Shown here in pieces: positions 1-8,549 of a DNA stretch of 56,506 nucleotides. Both the position numbers and the translations under genes were made by a program. This stretch comes from Bacillus sp. ZZV12-4809 (GTDB lineage: Bacteria; Bacillota; Bacilli; Bacillales; Cytobacillaceae). Position 1 is the first letter of the stretch. Every line of letters begins with the position of its first letter. The notes under the pieces are model-generated. The model was not told where the DNA came from. It ran no database searches and saw only the letters and a program-made list of their open reading frames with translations. The DNA is taken from NCBI RefSeq assembly GCF_009849585.1, contig NZ_VCRN01000030.1, positions 1 through 56,506 on the forward strand, written 5' to 3'.

Positions 1-98
<98 letters not shown>

Positions 99-235
99 AC
101 GAAAAGCGGAGGCGACTGTTCAACTTCGAGAGAAGTTAGGAGCCGAAGCTAGACAAGTCATTGGTGAATACTCGGCAAAATGCTTCTTCATACATTATCT
201 AGTTTTGAGGGAACGAAGTTTCTTCAACCAAATAG

Positions 236-352
<117 letters not shown>

Positions 353-393
353 GAAACAAATTTGTGATGAAAAATTCACATAAATATTATTAT

Positions 394-467
<74 letters not shown>

Positions 468-470
468 TCT

Positions 471-547
471 GGTCCGGTAGTTCAGTTGGTTAGAATGCCT
501 GCCTGTCACGCAGGAGGTCGCGGGTTCGAGTCCCGTCCGGACCGCCA
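471..547 (+). tRNA. tRNA-Asp(GTC)
   Basis: A 77-nt tRNA with acceptor stem GGTCCGG/CCGGACC, anticodon GTC in the loop CTGTCAC, T-arm GGGTTCGAGTCCC and an encoded CCA at 545-547. It is the last gene of the upstream rrn operon and is followed by a terminator. Confidence 0.95.
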
Positions 548-569
548 TTTTATAGTTATAAATAGTAAA

Positions 570-595
570 ACGAAACTAGGTTTCGTCTTTTTTTT
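570..595 (+). terminator. Rho-independent terminator of the upstream rrn operon
   Basis: A 7-bp stem ACGAAAC/GTTTCGT with a TAG loop, followed by a C and eight T residues, about 22 bases after tRNA-Asp. Confidence 0.85.
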
Positions 596-647
596 ATGCT
601 TTTTTAACCTAAGTGTATAGGGGTATTAATATTGAAAATAGCTTACT

Positions 648-676
648 TTGCCCATTGCTGCAAAATAAGGTAAACT
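648..676 (+). promoter_or_regulatory. Weak sigma-A-like promoter candidate
   Basis: TTGCCC (648-653) and TAAACT (671-676) are separated by 17 bases. Each hexamer matches consensus at 4 of 6 positions. It sits just ahead of a terminator at 693 and no gene lies between, so it is only a candidate. Confidence 0.25.
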
Positions 677-692
677 ACATATAGACTATTCT

Positions 693-719
693 CCTTAGGA
701 TTTATCCTAAGGTTTTTTT
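693..719 (+). terminator. Second terminator hairpin ahead of tsaE
   Basis: An 8-bp perfect stem CCTTAGGA/TCCTAAGG with a 4-base loop, followed by seven T residues. It stands alone about 100 bases after the rrn terminator, with no coding sequence between the two. Confidence 0.75.
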
Positions 720-944
720 GTAATCTCAGAATTCAAATCGAGAATATCTAGGCTTATCCCCAGCTGCTCCTCAGACACAGTGGGTGATAAGGCGTTTGTG
801 CTTTTTCTTTTCAATTGGCTTTTTTCGTAAAGTTTGTTGCTTTTTTATAACTAGTTAATTTGCTGAGTTGATCTTCGCTGTGGGCACTTGACCCTCGAAA
901 ATGCTGACGCATTTCCTCTATGTGAGCATACTCGAGGAAGCTTA

Positions 945-1055
945 TCAATGTTCTCCCGCGGGAGGAGTGGGAAGTGCGAGACCCCGCAGGCCGAGGAGGC
1001 TCGCATTCTCCCCGCGTACCGCTGCGTGCCTTTCGCTGCAATCAACGGACAGAAT
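945..1055. repeat. Bacillaceae-type intergenic repeat element (degenerate)
   Basis: This GC-rich block sits inside an AT-rich gap and contains CCCGCGGGAGGAGTGGGAAG, then GAGACCCCGCAGG, GAGGAGGCTCGC, and a tail GCTGCAATCAACGGACA. The arrangement is the one I remember from a widely dispersed non-coding repeat in Bacillus-group genomes. The short ORFs crossing it have no RBS and are not believed. The rest of the 720-1130 gap holds nothing else I can support. Confidence 0.55.
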
Positions 1056-1130
1056 TCACAAACCAAAACAACAATCTTTTAGAAAAGATCCTTTCAATTT
1101 ATAGATTAGACCATAAAAGGTGATGAATAT

Positions 1131-1586
1131 ATGAGTCAGTTTGAGTTTATCTCAAAGAATCCAGAGGATACGATGGGGTTTTCCGAAAAGCTTGGCAGTC
1201 TGCTTCAGCCGGGCGATGTCCTTGCTCTGGAAGGAGATTTGGGAGCAGGGAAAACGACATTCACCAAGGGGCTTGCCAAAGGGCTTGATATAAAACGGAA
1301 TGTAAATAGCCCAACCTTTACGATTATTAAGGAATACCACGGAAGATTGCCCCTTTATCACATGGATGTATATAGAGTGGAAGATTCCTTTGAGGATTTG
1401 GGGTTTGATGAATATTTTGATGGCAATGGGGTCACAGTTGTAGAATGGGCTCACCTTGTTAAGGAACAGCTGCCGGAAGAGTTATTAACGATATATTTAT
1501 ATCTTGATGATCATGCTTCAAGAAGGCTGGTTCTGGATCCAAAGGGAAAAAGATATGAGGAATTGTGTAAGGAGATTATGTCATGA
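1131..1586 (+). CDS. tsaE: tRNA t6A biosynthesis ATPase TsaE
   Basis: TsaE is the small ATPase that works with TsaB and TsaD to place threonylcarbamoyl on A37 of ANN-decoding tRNAs. The 151-residue product has a P-loop GDLGAGKTT at residues 35-43, followed by the family's SPTFTIIKEY segment. Length fits the family. The ATG at 1131 has an AAAGGTG Shine-Dalgarno sequence 8 bases upstream. The stop overlaps the tsaB start by four bases (ATGA), showing translational coupling. In B. subtilis thiL precedes this gene (from memory); here only a long gap with a repeat is found. Confidence 0.95.
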   Translation: MSQFEFISKNPEDTMGFSEKLGSLLQPGDVLALEGDLGAGKTTFTKGLAKGLDIKRNVNSPTFTIIKEYHGRLPLYHMDVYRVEDSFEDLGFDEYFDGNGVTVVEWAHLVKEQLPEELLTIYLYLDDHASRRLVLDPKGKRYEELCKEIMS

Positions 1587-2287
1587 AGGTTTTAGCCATT
1601 GATACATCCAATTACCCTCTGGGAGTAGCTCTTCTGGATGGTGATCAGGTTTTAGGCGAGTATATTACAAATGTAAAAAAGAATCATTCTGTCCGCGTTA
1701 TGCCAGCTATTGATATATTAATGAAAGATTGCGGTGTTAAGCCGGCTGAAGTAGATAAGATTGTTGTTGCGAAAGGGCCTGGTTCTTATACAGGCGTGCG
1801 TATTGGAGTAACCATTGCAAAAACACTGGCATGGACTTTAAATAAGCCGCTCGTAGGGGTATCAAGCCTTGAAATATATGCAGCCTCGTCAGGCAGATAT
1901 TTTAATGGCGTCATATCGCCTTTGTTTGATGCAAGGAGAGGGCAAATATATACCGGCCTGTATCAATATAGGGAAGGACAGTTAGTATCGCTGATCAAAG
2001 ACCAGCTCCTTCTTTCAAAAGATTGGGCAGACAGGCTTTCAGAGCAGCAGGAAAACGTCCTTTTTATCGGGAATGATTTGCCCCTGCATAAAGAGGTATT
2101 TACAGACGTCCTGAAAGAGCGGGCAGTGTTCGCTTCACCTGCGGAACATAATCCAAGGCCGGCCGAACTTGCTTTATTAGGAAGGGACCGGGAGCCTGAG
2201 GAGGTCCATTCTTTTATACCAAATTACATTAGGATGGCGGAAGCTGAAGCTAATTGGATAAAAGCAAACCAGGAAAAAAAGTTATAG
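1583..2287 (+). CDS. tsaB: tRNA t6A biosynthesis protein TsaB
   Basis: TsaB is the inactive TsaD-like partner that scaffolds the t6A complex. The 234-residue product starts with the ASKHA-fold strand VLAIDTSNYP and carries the diagnostic GPGSYTGVRIG segment near residue 66. It lacks the metal-binding histidines seen in TsaD, as expected for TsaB. The start ATG overlaps the tsaE stop. It is followed by rimI after 16 bases, the standard order tsaE-tsaB-rimI-tsaD. Confidence 0.95.
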   Translation: MKVLAIDTSNYPLGVALLDGDQVLGEYITNVKKNHSVRVMPAIDILMKDCGVKPAEVDKIVVAKGPGSYTGVRIGVTIAKTLAWTLNKPLVGVSSLEIYAASSGRYFNGVISPLFDARRGQIYTGLYQYREGQLVSLIKDQLLLSKDWADRLSEQQENVLFIGNDLPLHKEVFTDVLKERAVFASPAEHNPRPAELALLGRDREPEEVHSFIPNYIRMAEAEANWIKANQEKKL

Positions 2288-2303
2288 ATGAGGAAGCGAA
2301 CGT

Positions 2304-2753
2304 ATGAATAAATCCTTAACTTTCCGTTTGATGAGTGAAGAGGATATTGATGATGTATTGGAAATTGAACACAAATCCTTTGCTACACCCTGGAGCAGGG
2401 AGGCCTTTTTTAACGAATTAACACATAACCAATTTGCTTTGTATGTTGTTTTAGAAGAAGACAATAAAGTAATAGGCTACTGTGGAGCATGGATTGTCGT
2501 GGATGAGGCACATATTACAAATGTTGCCCTGCTCCCTGAATACCGGGGGAGAAAGCTTGGAGAAGCTTTGATGCGGCAGCTGATGGAGCTTGCGTCTGAA
2601 AAGGGGGCCATCACTATGACTCTGGAAGTAAGGGTATCCAACTTCACAGCTCAGTCTTTATACCGAAAGCTAGGCTTTCAAAACGGAGCAATCAGGAAGA
2701 ACTATTACACTGATAATCAAGAAGATGCTTTAGTAATGTGGGTGAATTTATAA
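2304..2753 (+). CDS. rimI: Ribosomal protein S18-alanine N-acetyltransferase RimI
   Basis: A GNAT-fold acetyltransferase of 149 residues. The acetyl-CoA binding motif is visible as [17 protein letters not shown] (about residues 73-89). RimI acetylates the N-terminal alanine of S18 in E. coli; the Bacillus orthologue in this operon is usually given the same name. The Shine-Dalgarno GAGGAAG is 9 bases from the ATG. The stop TAA shares one base with the ATG of tsaD, so the two are coupled. Confidence 0.9.
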   Translation: MNKSLTFRLMSEEDIDDVLEIEHKSFATPWSREAFFNELTHNQFALYVVLEEDNKVIGYCGAWIVVDEAHITNVALLPEYRGRKLGEALMRQLMELASEKGAITMTLEVRVSNFTAQSLYRKLGFQNGAIRKNYYTDNQEDALVMWVNL

Positions 2754-3781
2754 TGAAAAAAGATCAATGGATCATGGCGATTGAAACCAGCTGTGACGAA
2801 ACGGCAGTAGCCATCATTAAGAATGGGCGTGAAATTGCAGCCAATATCGTTGCTTCCCAAATCGAAAGCCATAAACGTTTTGGCGGAGTGGTTCCGGAAA
2901 TAGCTTCCCGCCATCATGTTGAACAGATAACGATCGTGCTTGAAGAAGCATTGAATAAGGCTGGCGTCACATATTCCGAACTTTCAGCAATAGCAGTGAC
3001 AGAAGGGCCTGGCCTTGTAGGTGCGCTCCTGATAGGGGTTAATGCCGCAAAAGCCATTGCGTTTGCTCACGGCATCCCGCTTGTTGGTGTGCATCATATA
3101 GCAGGTCATATTTATGCCAACCGACTGGTGGAAGAAATGGAATTTCCGTTACTTTCACTGGTAGTCTCTGGTGGACATACTGAACTCGTCTATATGAAAG
3201 AGCATGGACATTTTGAAGTGATTGGCGAGACAAGGGATGATGCTGCAGGAGAGGCATATGATAAAGTTGCCCGGACCTTAAATTTGCCTTATCCGGGCGG
3301 TCCTCACATTGACAGACTCGCCCATGAAGGAAATCCGGCTATTCAGCTGCCGAGAGCCTGGCTGGAAGAAGGTTCATATGATTTTAGCTTCAGCGGATTA
3401 AAATCTGCCGTTATCAACACTGTTCACAATGCTGAACAAAGGGGCGAGACGATCGTTCCTGAAGATCTTGCGGCGAGCTTCCAGGATAGTGTCATTGATG
3501 TCCTGGTTACAAAAACAGAAAGAGCAGTGGAAGAATATAAGGTAAAGCAGCTGCTTCTTGCAGGCGGAGTGGCAGCGAATAAAGGACTTAGGGCTTCTTT
3601 AGAAAAGAAATTTGGAAACAGATCCGACATAAAGCTAATTATTCCTCCATTAACTTTATGCACAGATAATGCAGCGATGATTGCTGCTGCAGGAAGTGTT
3701 TTGTTTGAAAAAGGACAATTTGCCGGTCTTGATTTAAATGCCAATCCCGGTTTGGACATTACTATCCACAATGATAAATAA
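2753..3781 (+). CDS. tsaD: tRNA N6-adenosine threonylcarbamoyltransferase TsaD
   Basis: TsaD is the catalytic subunit of t6A formation on tRNA. The 342-residue product starts with the ASKHA strand [14 protein letters not shown] and has the metal-binding HxxxH motif (His115 and His119 in [10 protein letters not shown]). [10 protein letters not shown] and the [10 protein letters not shown] segment follow. I chose the ATG at 2753, which overlaps the rimI stop, over an in-frame GTG at 2738, because the N-terminus then aligns with remembered homologues. It closes the operon and is followed by a strong terminator. Confidence 0.95.
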   Translation: MKKDQWIMAIETSCDETAVAIIKNGREIAANIVASQIESHKRFGGVVPEIASRHHVEQITIVLEEALNKAGVTYSELSAIAVTEGPGLVGALLIGVNAAKAIAFAHGIPLVGVHHIAGHIYANRLVEEMEFPLLSLVVSGGHTELVYMKEHGHFEVIGETRDDAAGEAYDKVARTLNLPYPGGPHIDRLAHEGNPAIQLPRAWLEEGSYDFSFSGLKSAVINTVHNAEQRGETIVPEDLAASFQDSVIDVLVTKTERAVEEYKVKQLLLAGGVAANKGLRASLEKKFGNRSDIKLIIPPLTLCTDNAAMIAAAGSVLFEKGQFAGLDLNANPGLDITIHNDK

Positions 3782-3788
3782 TTAGGAA

Positions 3789-3819
3789 AAAGTCCCCGAC
3801 AGCATTGGGGGCTTTTTTT
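3789..3819 (+). terminator. Terminator of the tsaE-tsaD operon
   Basis: Stem AGTCCCC/GGGGGCT (3791-3797 with 3807-3813), a 9-base loop and a run of seven T residues, starting 10 bases after the tsaD stop. Confidence 0.9.
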
Positions 3820-3952
3820 GTGGATAAAGTCAATTATTTCAGAATTTTATGTTGATAATGTGGATAAAATCAGCTTTAACTGTGGATAATGTGGAAAAGT
3901 CTGTGGAGAGTACATATAACTGCGTTTTTCTTGTGATTATCTCTGTGGATAA
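3819..3952. promoter_or_regulatory. DnaA-box cluster between tsaD and ydiF
   Basis: Four exact DnaA boxes TTATCCACA occur on the minus strand (TGTGGATAA on plus) at 3819-3827, 3859-3867, 3881-3889 and 3944-3952. Single-mismatch copies lie at 3850-3858 (TGTTGATAA) and 3890-3898 (TGTGGAAAA), each directly abutting a perfect box. A two-mismatch copy is at 3902-3910. All point the same way. The tsaD(gcp)-ydiF gap is remembered as one of the DnaA-box clusters outside oriC in B. subtilis, so this looks like a conserved DnaA-titrating or regulatory site. Confidence 0.85.
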
Positions 3953-3953
3953 T

Positions 3954-3986
3954 AAAAAAGACTGGCAGTGACTATTCTACCAGTCT
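3954..3986 (-). terminator. Terminator of ydiF
   Basis: On the minus strand, a stem AGACTGG/CCAGTCT with a 14-base loop is followed by a T run (complement of 3954-3959). It begins 20 bases after the ydiF stop and abuts the last DnaA box. Confidence 0.8.
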
Positions 3987-4005
3987 AAAAGTTATGAATA
4001 TTCCT

Positions 4006-5931
4006 TTAATCCTCTTCAGCTAAAAGCGTCCATTCTTCCATCAATTCTTCCAGCTTTGCTTTTGCTTCATCCGTTTCATTCGTTATTTCCATTACTTTTT
4101 CATGGTCCTGATAAACAGCCGGATCACAGAGCAGCTGATCATTAGTATCTATTGCTGTCTCTAATGCTTCAATTTCCACTTCAATTTCTTCCATTCTTCT
4201 TTTTCGCTGGCGTTCTAGCTTTTTGGCTTCTTTATCCAGCTGGTAGTTCTTTTTTTCCTGCTTTACAGGCTGTGAAACAGTGGATATATCCTGCTCATTG
4301 AGTGCAAGCAATTCCTTTTGTTCCTGCTTTTTTTCTACATAATAATCATAATCACCAAGATATTCTGCTGCACCGTTTCCAGAAAGCTCAACTACCTTAG
4401 TTGTAATTCTGTTGATAAAATATCGGTCATGAGATACAAAGAGAATAGTTCCTGGATAATCGATCAATGCATTTTCAAGGATTTCCTTGCTGTCCAGATC
4501 CAAATGGTTTGTAGGCTCGTCAAGAATCAGGAAATTGGCTTTCTGCATCATAAGCTTTGCAAGTGCAAGCCGGGCCTTTTCCCCGCCGCTCAGTGTTGAA
4601 ACTGTTTTAAGAACATCATCGCCGGAGAAGAGAAAGTTCCCAAGTATGGTCCGGATTTCTTTTTCCGGTTTAAGAGGGTATTCATCCCATAATTCGTTCA
4701 GTACTCGTTTATTGCTTGTGAGCTCTGCCTGTTCCTGGTCATAGTAGCCAATGGTCACATTAGAGCCATATTGAATCTCCCCAGTAAAAGAAGGGATTTT
4801 CTTAATAATGGTTTTAAGCAATGTGGATTTGCCAATTCCATTTGGTCCTACAAGTGCAATACTATCGCCTCTTGCCAGCCGCATAGAAATATTCTCGCTC
4901 ACTATTTCTTTGTACCCTATTGCTAAAGAATATATATTCAATACTTCATTGCCTGACTGCCGTTCGATATCAAACCCAAAGGAAGCTGATTTCTCGTCTC
5001 CCTGCGGCCTGTCCATCACGTCCATTCTGGCCAGCTGCTTTCTGCGGCTTTGTGCCCTTTTAGTAGTGGAGGCACGGGCAAGGTTTCGCTGAATAAAGTC
5101 TTGAAGCTTAGCGATTTCTTCCTGCTGTTTTTCGAATTGCTTCATTTCTTTTTCAAAATTAGCTGCTTTTTGATCCAAATAGGAACTGTAGTTTCCAGGG
5201 TACTTTCTTATTTGGTGGCGCGATATCTCGTAAACCTGGGAAACGACCTTATCAAGAAAGTAGCGGTCATGTGATACGATCAGAATGGCACCGCTGTAGC
5301 CCTGCAGGTATTGTTCGAGCCACGATAGTGTTGCTATATCAAGGTGGTTGGTAGGCTCATCCAGGATTAGTATATCAGGCTTTGTGAGCAGAAGTTTACC
5401 AAGGGCCAGCCTTGTTCGCTGACCGCCGCTCAAGGACGAAATTTTTGTATCATAGCCCATTGAGCTGAAGTTGAGTCCATGGAGAATGGAACGTATATCA
5501 GCTTCATATTGATAACCGCCATTTTCTTTGAAATCAACCTGGAGTTTGTCGTAATCTTTTAAAACTCGTTCATAGGCATCAGAATTACCAAGGACATCAG
5601 GATCCGCCATTTGCTCTTCAAGGCTGCGAAGCTGTTTTTCCTGCTTTTGCAGATGACTGAAAACAGTCAGCATTTCCTCCCATATGGATAAATCTGATTC
5701 CAGGCCGGTATTTTGGGCAAGATAGCCAATGGTTACTTCCTTTGGCTTTATGATCTCTCCGGAATCATACGTCATTTGTCCGGCAATTATTTTTAAAAGG
5801 GTAGATTTTCCTGCACCATTGCGTCCTACAAGGGCAATACGGTCCCTGGTTTGTACTTCAAGCTTTATATTCGTTAAAATGGGATCAGCTCCAAAACTTT
5901 TTGCCAGCTGATTGACTTGTAATAGTATCAT
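4006..5931 (-). CDS. ydiF: ABC-F family ATP-binding protein YdiF
   Basis: A soluble tandem-ABC protein of 641 residues with no membrane segment, so an ABC-F factor acting on the ribosome rather than a transporter. The first domain has Walker A GRNGAGKST (residues 36-44) and signature LSGGQRTRLAL. The second has GPNGIGKST and LSGGEKARLALAK. Both have a DEPTNHLD Walker B. A long charged linker joins them, and the C-terminus is a coiled coil of the YdiF/Uup kind. The ATG has GAGGTG 7 bases upstream. It is transcribed convergently to tsaD. Whether it protects against antibiotics or resolves stalling cannot be told. Confidence 0.92.
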   Translation of the reverse strand: MILLQVNQLAKSFGADPILTNIKLEVQTRDRIALVGRNGAGKSTLLKIIAGQMTYDSGEIIKPKEVTIGYLAQNTGLESDLSIWEEMLTVFSHLQKQEKQLRSLEEQMADPDVLGNSDAYERVLKDYDKLQVDFKENGGYQYEADIRSILHGLNFSSMGYDTKISSLSGGQRTRLALGKLLLTKPDILILDEPTNHLDIATLSWLEQYLQGYSGAILIVSHDRYFLDKVVSQVYEISRHQIRKYPGNYSSYLDQKAANFEKEMKQFEKQQEEIAKLQDFIQRNLARASTTKRAQSRRKQLARMDVMDRPQGDEKSASFGFDIERQSGNEVLNIYSLAIGYKEIVSENISMRLARGDSIALVGPNGIGKSTLLKTIIKKIPSFTGEIQYGSNVTIGYYDQEQAELTSNKRVLNELWDEYPLKPEKEIRTILGNFLFSGDDVLKTVSTLSGGEKARLALAKLMMQKANFLILDEPTNHLDLDSKEILENALIDYPGTILFVSHDRYFINRITTKVVELSGNGAAEYLGDYDYYVEKKQEQKELLALNEQDISTVSQPVKQEKKNYQLDKEAKKLERQRKRRMEEIEVEIEALETAIDTNDQLLCDPAVYQDHEKVMEITNETDEAKAKLEELMEEWTLLAEED

Positions 5932-6124
5932 GTTCTTTCACCTCTGGTATAGAGTAAGTGTAACTCATTCATATATTGTTCGGCAATAAAGGAGACAGGA
6001 CTATAAGCCCGGATGAAGGTCATTAAAACAGAAGAAAAGGTAAATAAATATGTGAAGAACCTTACAATGCACATACAAAGAATCCGAAAAATAGTGTATG
6101 ATTTTGAAGAGAGGTGTTTTTTTA

Positions 6125-6607
6125 ATGGCGGATTTTACTCATTTTAATCAAGAAGGCAGGGCAAAAATGGTGGATGTCAGCGATAAGCCTGAGACCGCAA
6201 GGACAGCCATTGCTCAGTCAAGTATTTCGGTGAATCAGGAGATTTACGAAAAGATCACATCAAACTCCATGAAAAAAGGGGATGTTCTTGCTGTTGCACA
6301 AACGGCAGGCATTATGGCAAGCAAGAAAACATGGGACATTATTCCGATGTGCCATCCGCTGCCTCTTAAGGGTGTCGATATTTCATTTTCATGGAAAGCA
6401 GAAGAGGATGAGTATGTCCTTATCATTACGGCTTCTGTTAAAACAAAAGGAAATACGGGTGTGGAAATGGAAGCGTTAACAGCTGCTTCAGTCTGTGCGC
6501 TGACCGTTTATGATATGTGTAAGGCTGTAGATAAAGGAATGGTAATTGGACCAACCTTTTTAATAGAGAAAACAGGCGGGAAAAACGGAGATTTTAAACG
6601 AAATTAA
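6125..6607 (+). CDS. moaC: Cyclic pyranopterin monophosphate synthase MoaC
   Basis: MoaC carries out the second step of molybdenum cofactor synthesis, making cyclic pyranopterin monophosphate. The 160-residue product has the substrate-site segment MCHPLPLKG and the [20 protein letters not shown] helix with the following KAVDKGM, all diagnostic. I chose ATG 6125, 9 bases after AGAGGTG, over an upstream in-frame start at 6098. No other Mo-cofactor gene is nearby. The lone moaC ahead of rex is the B. subtilis order. The 27-base gap to rex suggests co-transcription. Confidence 0.95.
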   Translation: MADFTHFNQEGRAKMVDVSDKPETARTAIAQSSISVNQEIYEKITSNSMKKGDVLAVAQTAGIMASKKTWDIIPMCHPLPLKGVDISFSWKAEEDEYVLIITASVKTKGNTGVEMEALTAASVCALTVYDMCKAVDKGMVIGPTFLIEKTGGKNGDFKRN

Positions 6608-6634
6608 TACATCATAAGAAATGGGGATGGACGA

Positions 6635-7279
6635 ATGGCCAATGAACCAATTAAGATACCACAGGCAACAGCTAAACGGCTGCCATTATATTACCGCTTC
6701 CTAAAGAACCTTCATTCCTCCGGCAAACAGAGAGTCTCATCAGCAGAATTGAGTGAGGCGGTAAAAGTGGATTCTGCAACAATCCGCCGTGATTTTTCGT
6801 ACTTCGGTGCGTTAGGGAAAAAAGGATATGGATATAATGTGAACTACCTCTTAGGCTTCTTTCGGAAGACTCTTGACCAGGACGAGCTGACTAAAGTCGC
6901 TTTGATCGGGGTAGGGAATTTAGGGACCGCTTTTCTAAACTACAATTTTCTTAAAAATAATAATACGAAAATAGAAGTAGCCTTTGATGTGGATGAGAGT
7001 AAGGTTGGCACGAAAATCGGTGATGTTCCGGTCCATCATATGGATGACCTTGAAGAAGTGATTGTGAAAAATAATATTCAGGTGGCAATTTTAACGGTGC
7101 CTGCACCGCCTGCCCAGACTATCACCGATCGGATGGTGAATGCGAAAATAAAAGGAATCCTTAACTTTACACCTGCGAGGCTCACTGTGCCGTCCTCGAT
7201 TCGGATTCACCATATCGATCTGGCAGTGGAATTGCAGTCACTGGTTTATTTTCTTAAAAATTATCCTGAAGAAGTGTAA
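6635..7279 (+). CDS. rex: Redox-sensing transcriptional repressor Rex
   Basis: Rex senses the NADH/NAD+ ratio and represses fermentation and respiration genes. The 214-residue product has an N-terminal winged helix (residues 1-80, with [20 protein letters not shown]) and a Rossmann fold with GVGNLGTAF at 92-100. The C-terminal helix for domain swapping ([12 protein letters not shown]) is present. ATG 6635 follows a GGGGATGG sequence. In B. subtilis tatAy-tatCy follow rex (from memory); here the next gene is convergent ydiK, with a shared terminator. Confidence 0.95.
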   Translation: MANEPIKIPQATAKRLPLYYRFLKNLHSSGKQRVSSAELSEAVKVDSATIRRDFSYFGALGKKGYGYNVNYLLGFFRKTLDQDELTKVALIGVGNLGTAFLNYNFLKNNNTKIEVAFDVDESKVGTKIGDVPVHHMDDLEEVIVKNNIQVAILTVPAPPAQTITDRMVNAKIKGILNFTPARLTVPSSIRIHHIDLAVELQSLVYFLKNYPEEV

Positions 7280-7280
7280 A

Positions 7281-7310
7281 AAAAATGAGCCTTATGCGGC
7301 TCATTTTTTC
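7281..7310. terminator. Bidirectional terminator between rex and ydiK
   Basis: Stem AAATGAGCC/GGCTCATTT (7283-7291 with 7298-7306) is flanked by A residues on the left and T residues on the right, so it can end transcription both ways. The ydiK stop codon (7301-7303) lies inside the stem. Confidence 0.85.
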
Positions 7311-7492
7311 ATTTTAAAATGCAGGCCAAGCATCCGCAGGCCGGTGCCAAAATCAAATGTAGCAATTAGGATTAAAAAATAAGTAAAGAATCCCCAGGTT
7401 TCTTCCCGCTGGGTATTCTGGATGGCTATAAAAGTGAAAAGGCATCCGAGAAGGATGTAAATAAAGCCTGAAAACAAAGGTGTGCTTCTCAT
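7301..7492 (-). CDS. ydiK: Small membrane protein YdiK (DUF4305-like)
   Basis: A 63-residue protein with two predicted membrane helices (roughly residues 7-24 and 34-50) and a C-terminal GLRMLGLHFKMKK tail. Length, position and motifs match B. subtilis YdiK as remembered. Function unknown. It lies 40 bases downstream of ydiL on the same strand, probably as an operon, and ends inside the terminator it shares with rex. Confidence 0.8.
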   Translation of the reverse strand: MRSTPLFSGFIYILLGCLFTFIAIQNTQREETWGFFTYFLILIATFDFGTGLRMLGLHFKMKK

Positions 7493-7532
7493 GATAATCC
7501 CCCAGTAAGTTTAAAACTCCACAGCATTCTTT

Positions 7533-8258
7533 CTAGAAAAAGCTGATAAAGCTCTGCAAATTTTCCATTTCTTTTAACCACTTTTGTAAATTATCCTGAT
7601 TCAGCTGAACAACCGCAACAAAGGTATTCATCGCCACATGGGCAAAAATCGGCACGATAATCCTCTTGGTCTTTACATATAAGAAGGCAAAGGTGAATCC
7701 CATTGCCGAGTATAGCAATACATGTTCAGGCTCAAAATGAGCAAGTGCAAAAATAACCGAGCTGATCAGGGCAGACAGGAAGAAGTTAAAGCGCTTATGG
7801 AGGGAACCGAAAATAATTTTCCTAAAGACGATCTCCTCAAGGATTGGCCCGATGACCGAGCTGATTAAAATGACAATTGGCGATGCTTCAATAATCCGGA
7901 TAATCTGCTGCGTATTTTCAGAGCCCATTTCAATGCCAATCAGGTTTTCAATACTTGCAGCAGTAGCTTGAGCAATCAGGGCCAAAAATATGCCTCCTAT
8001 TGCCCAGCCCGCTGAGCCTGCCACAGAAGAGGCATCCCGATCGAGTCCCCTTTTCATTTCTTTCCTTAGTAATAGAAGCGTAATGGTCAGCGTAATCGTG
8101 AAACTGATTACGAGCCAGTAGGCTACAGCAAGAATCTGCATATTCTCGGGGTTATGTCCCAGGGCATCGGCAGTTATTAATACGAGCGGAACACCAAACA
8201 AGCTTGAAAGCTGCATGGCAATATAGGCGATTAATATAATCCAATATTCCTTCTTCAA
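7533..8258 (-). CDS. ydiL: CPBP-family intramembrane metalloprotease YdiL
   Basis: A 241-residue membrane protein with about six helices. It carries the Abi/CPBP protease motifs: EEIVFRK (the EExxxR motif), FALAHFEP, and FAHVAMNT. Members cleave prenylated or other membrane substrates, or handle bacteriocin self-immunity; the B. subtilis substrate is not known to me. The start is TTG at 8258 with TAAGGAG 9 bases upstream. It is divergent from groES. Confidence 0.85.
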   Translation of the reverse strand: MKKEYWIILIAYIAMQLSSLFGVPLVLITADALGHNPENMQILAVAYWLVISFTITLTITLLLLRKEMKRGLDRDASSVAGSAGWAIGGIFLALIAQATAASIENLIGIEMGSENTQQIIRIIEASPIVILISSVIGPILEEIVFRKIIFGSLHKRFNFFLSALISSVIFALAHFEPEHVLLYSAMGFTFAFLYVKTKRIIVPIFAHVAMNTFVAVVQLNQDNLQKWLKEMENLQSFISFF

Positions 8259-8360
8259 AGTGTTTTACTCCTTAATCTGAGTGTTGGTTGCAAGTCTAAA
8301 GCCATTGTACTCTTTATAGGGAGGGTGTTTCAAATATCAGCATCAAAGGAGGAGAAGTAC

Positions 8361-8408
8361 ATGATTAAAATGAGGGCTGGTGAAGCATACTTAAGAGGTT
8401 GTCTATGA
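8361..8408 (+). CDS. Possible 15-codon leader ORF upstream of groES
   Basis: An ATG at 8361 is preceded by an excellent AAAGGAGGAG Shine-Dalgarno sequence. The frame closes after 15 codons (starting MIKMRAGEAY, stop TGA at 8406-8408). It sits upstream of the likely groE promoter, so it is not an obvious part of the groE leader. It may be a real micropeptide or the relic of a longer gene. There is no homology evidence. Confidence 0.25.
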   Translation: MIKMRAGEAYLRGCL

Positions 8409-8440
8409 GGAAATTTTTTATAAAAAATTTAAGCTTCACC
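8379..8440. repeat. Nested inverted repeats in the ydiL-groES gap
   Basis: GGTGAAGC (8379-8386) is mirrored by GCTTCACC (8433-8440). Inside lies a perfect 20-base palindrome AAATTTTTTATAAAAAATTT (8411-8430). There is no T run after the outer repeat, so it is not a standard terminator. It lies directly upstream of the groES -35 candidate. Confidence 0.5.
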
Positions 8441-8441
8441 C

Positions 8442-8473
8442 TTGCAAATAGATATGAGATTCATTAATATAAT
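8442..8473 (+). promoter_or_regulatory. groESL sigma-A promoter candidate
   Basis: TTGCAA at 8442-8447 with TAATAT at 8465-8470 (17-base spacer). An overlapping TATAAT at 8468-8473 has a 20-base spacer. It lies immediately upstream of the CIRCE operator, the usual geometry for groE. Confidence 0.55.
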
Positions 8474-8480
8474 AATTGTG

Positions 8481-8507
8481 TTAGCACTCATAAAGAGAGA
8501 GTGCTAA
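8481..8507. promoter_or_regulatory. CIRCE operator (HrcA binding site)
   Basis: A perfect TTAGCACTC-N9-GAGTGCTAA inverted repeat, 43 bases before groES. It shows HrcA-dependent heat-shock control of groESL. Confidence 0.98.
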
Positions 8508-8549
8508 TAAATAAAAATATTTACATATTATTTGAGGAGGTTGTTTCAC

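Noticed and set aside
811..1104. Several 60-80-codon ORFs upstream of tsaE
   Set aside because: They are open only because of the GC-rich repeat; no start signals and frames on both strands are equally open.
2738..2752. GTG start for tsaD
   Set aside because: It adds five residues absent from remembered homologues, and the ATG at 2753 overlaps the rimI stop in the normal coupled way.
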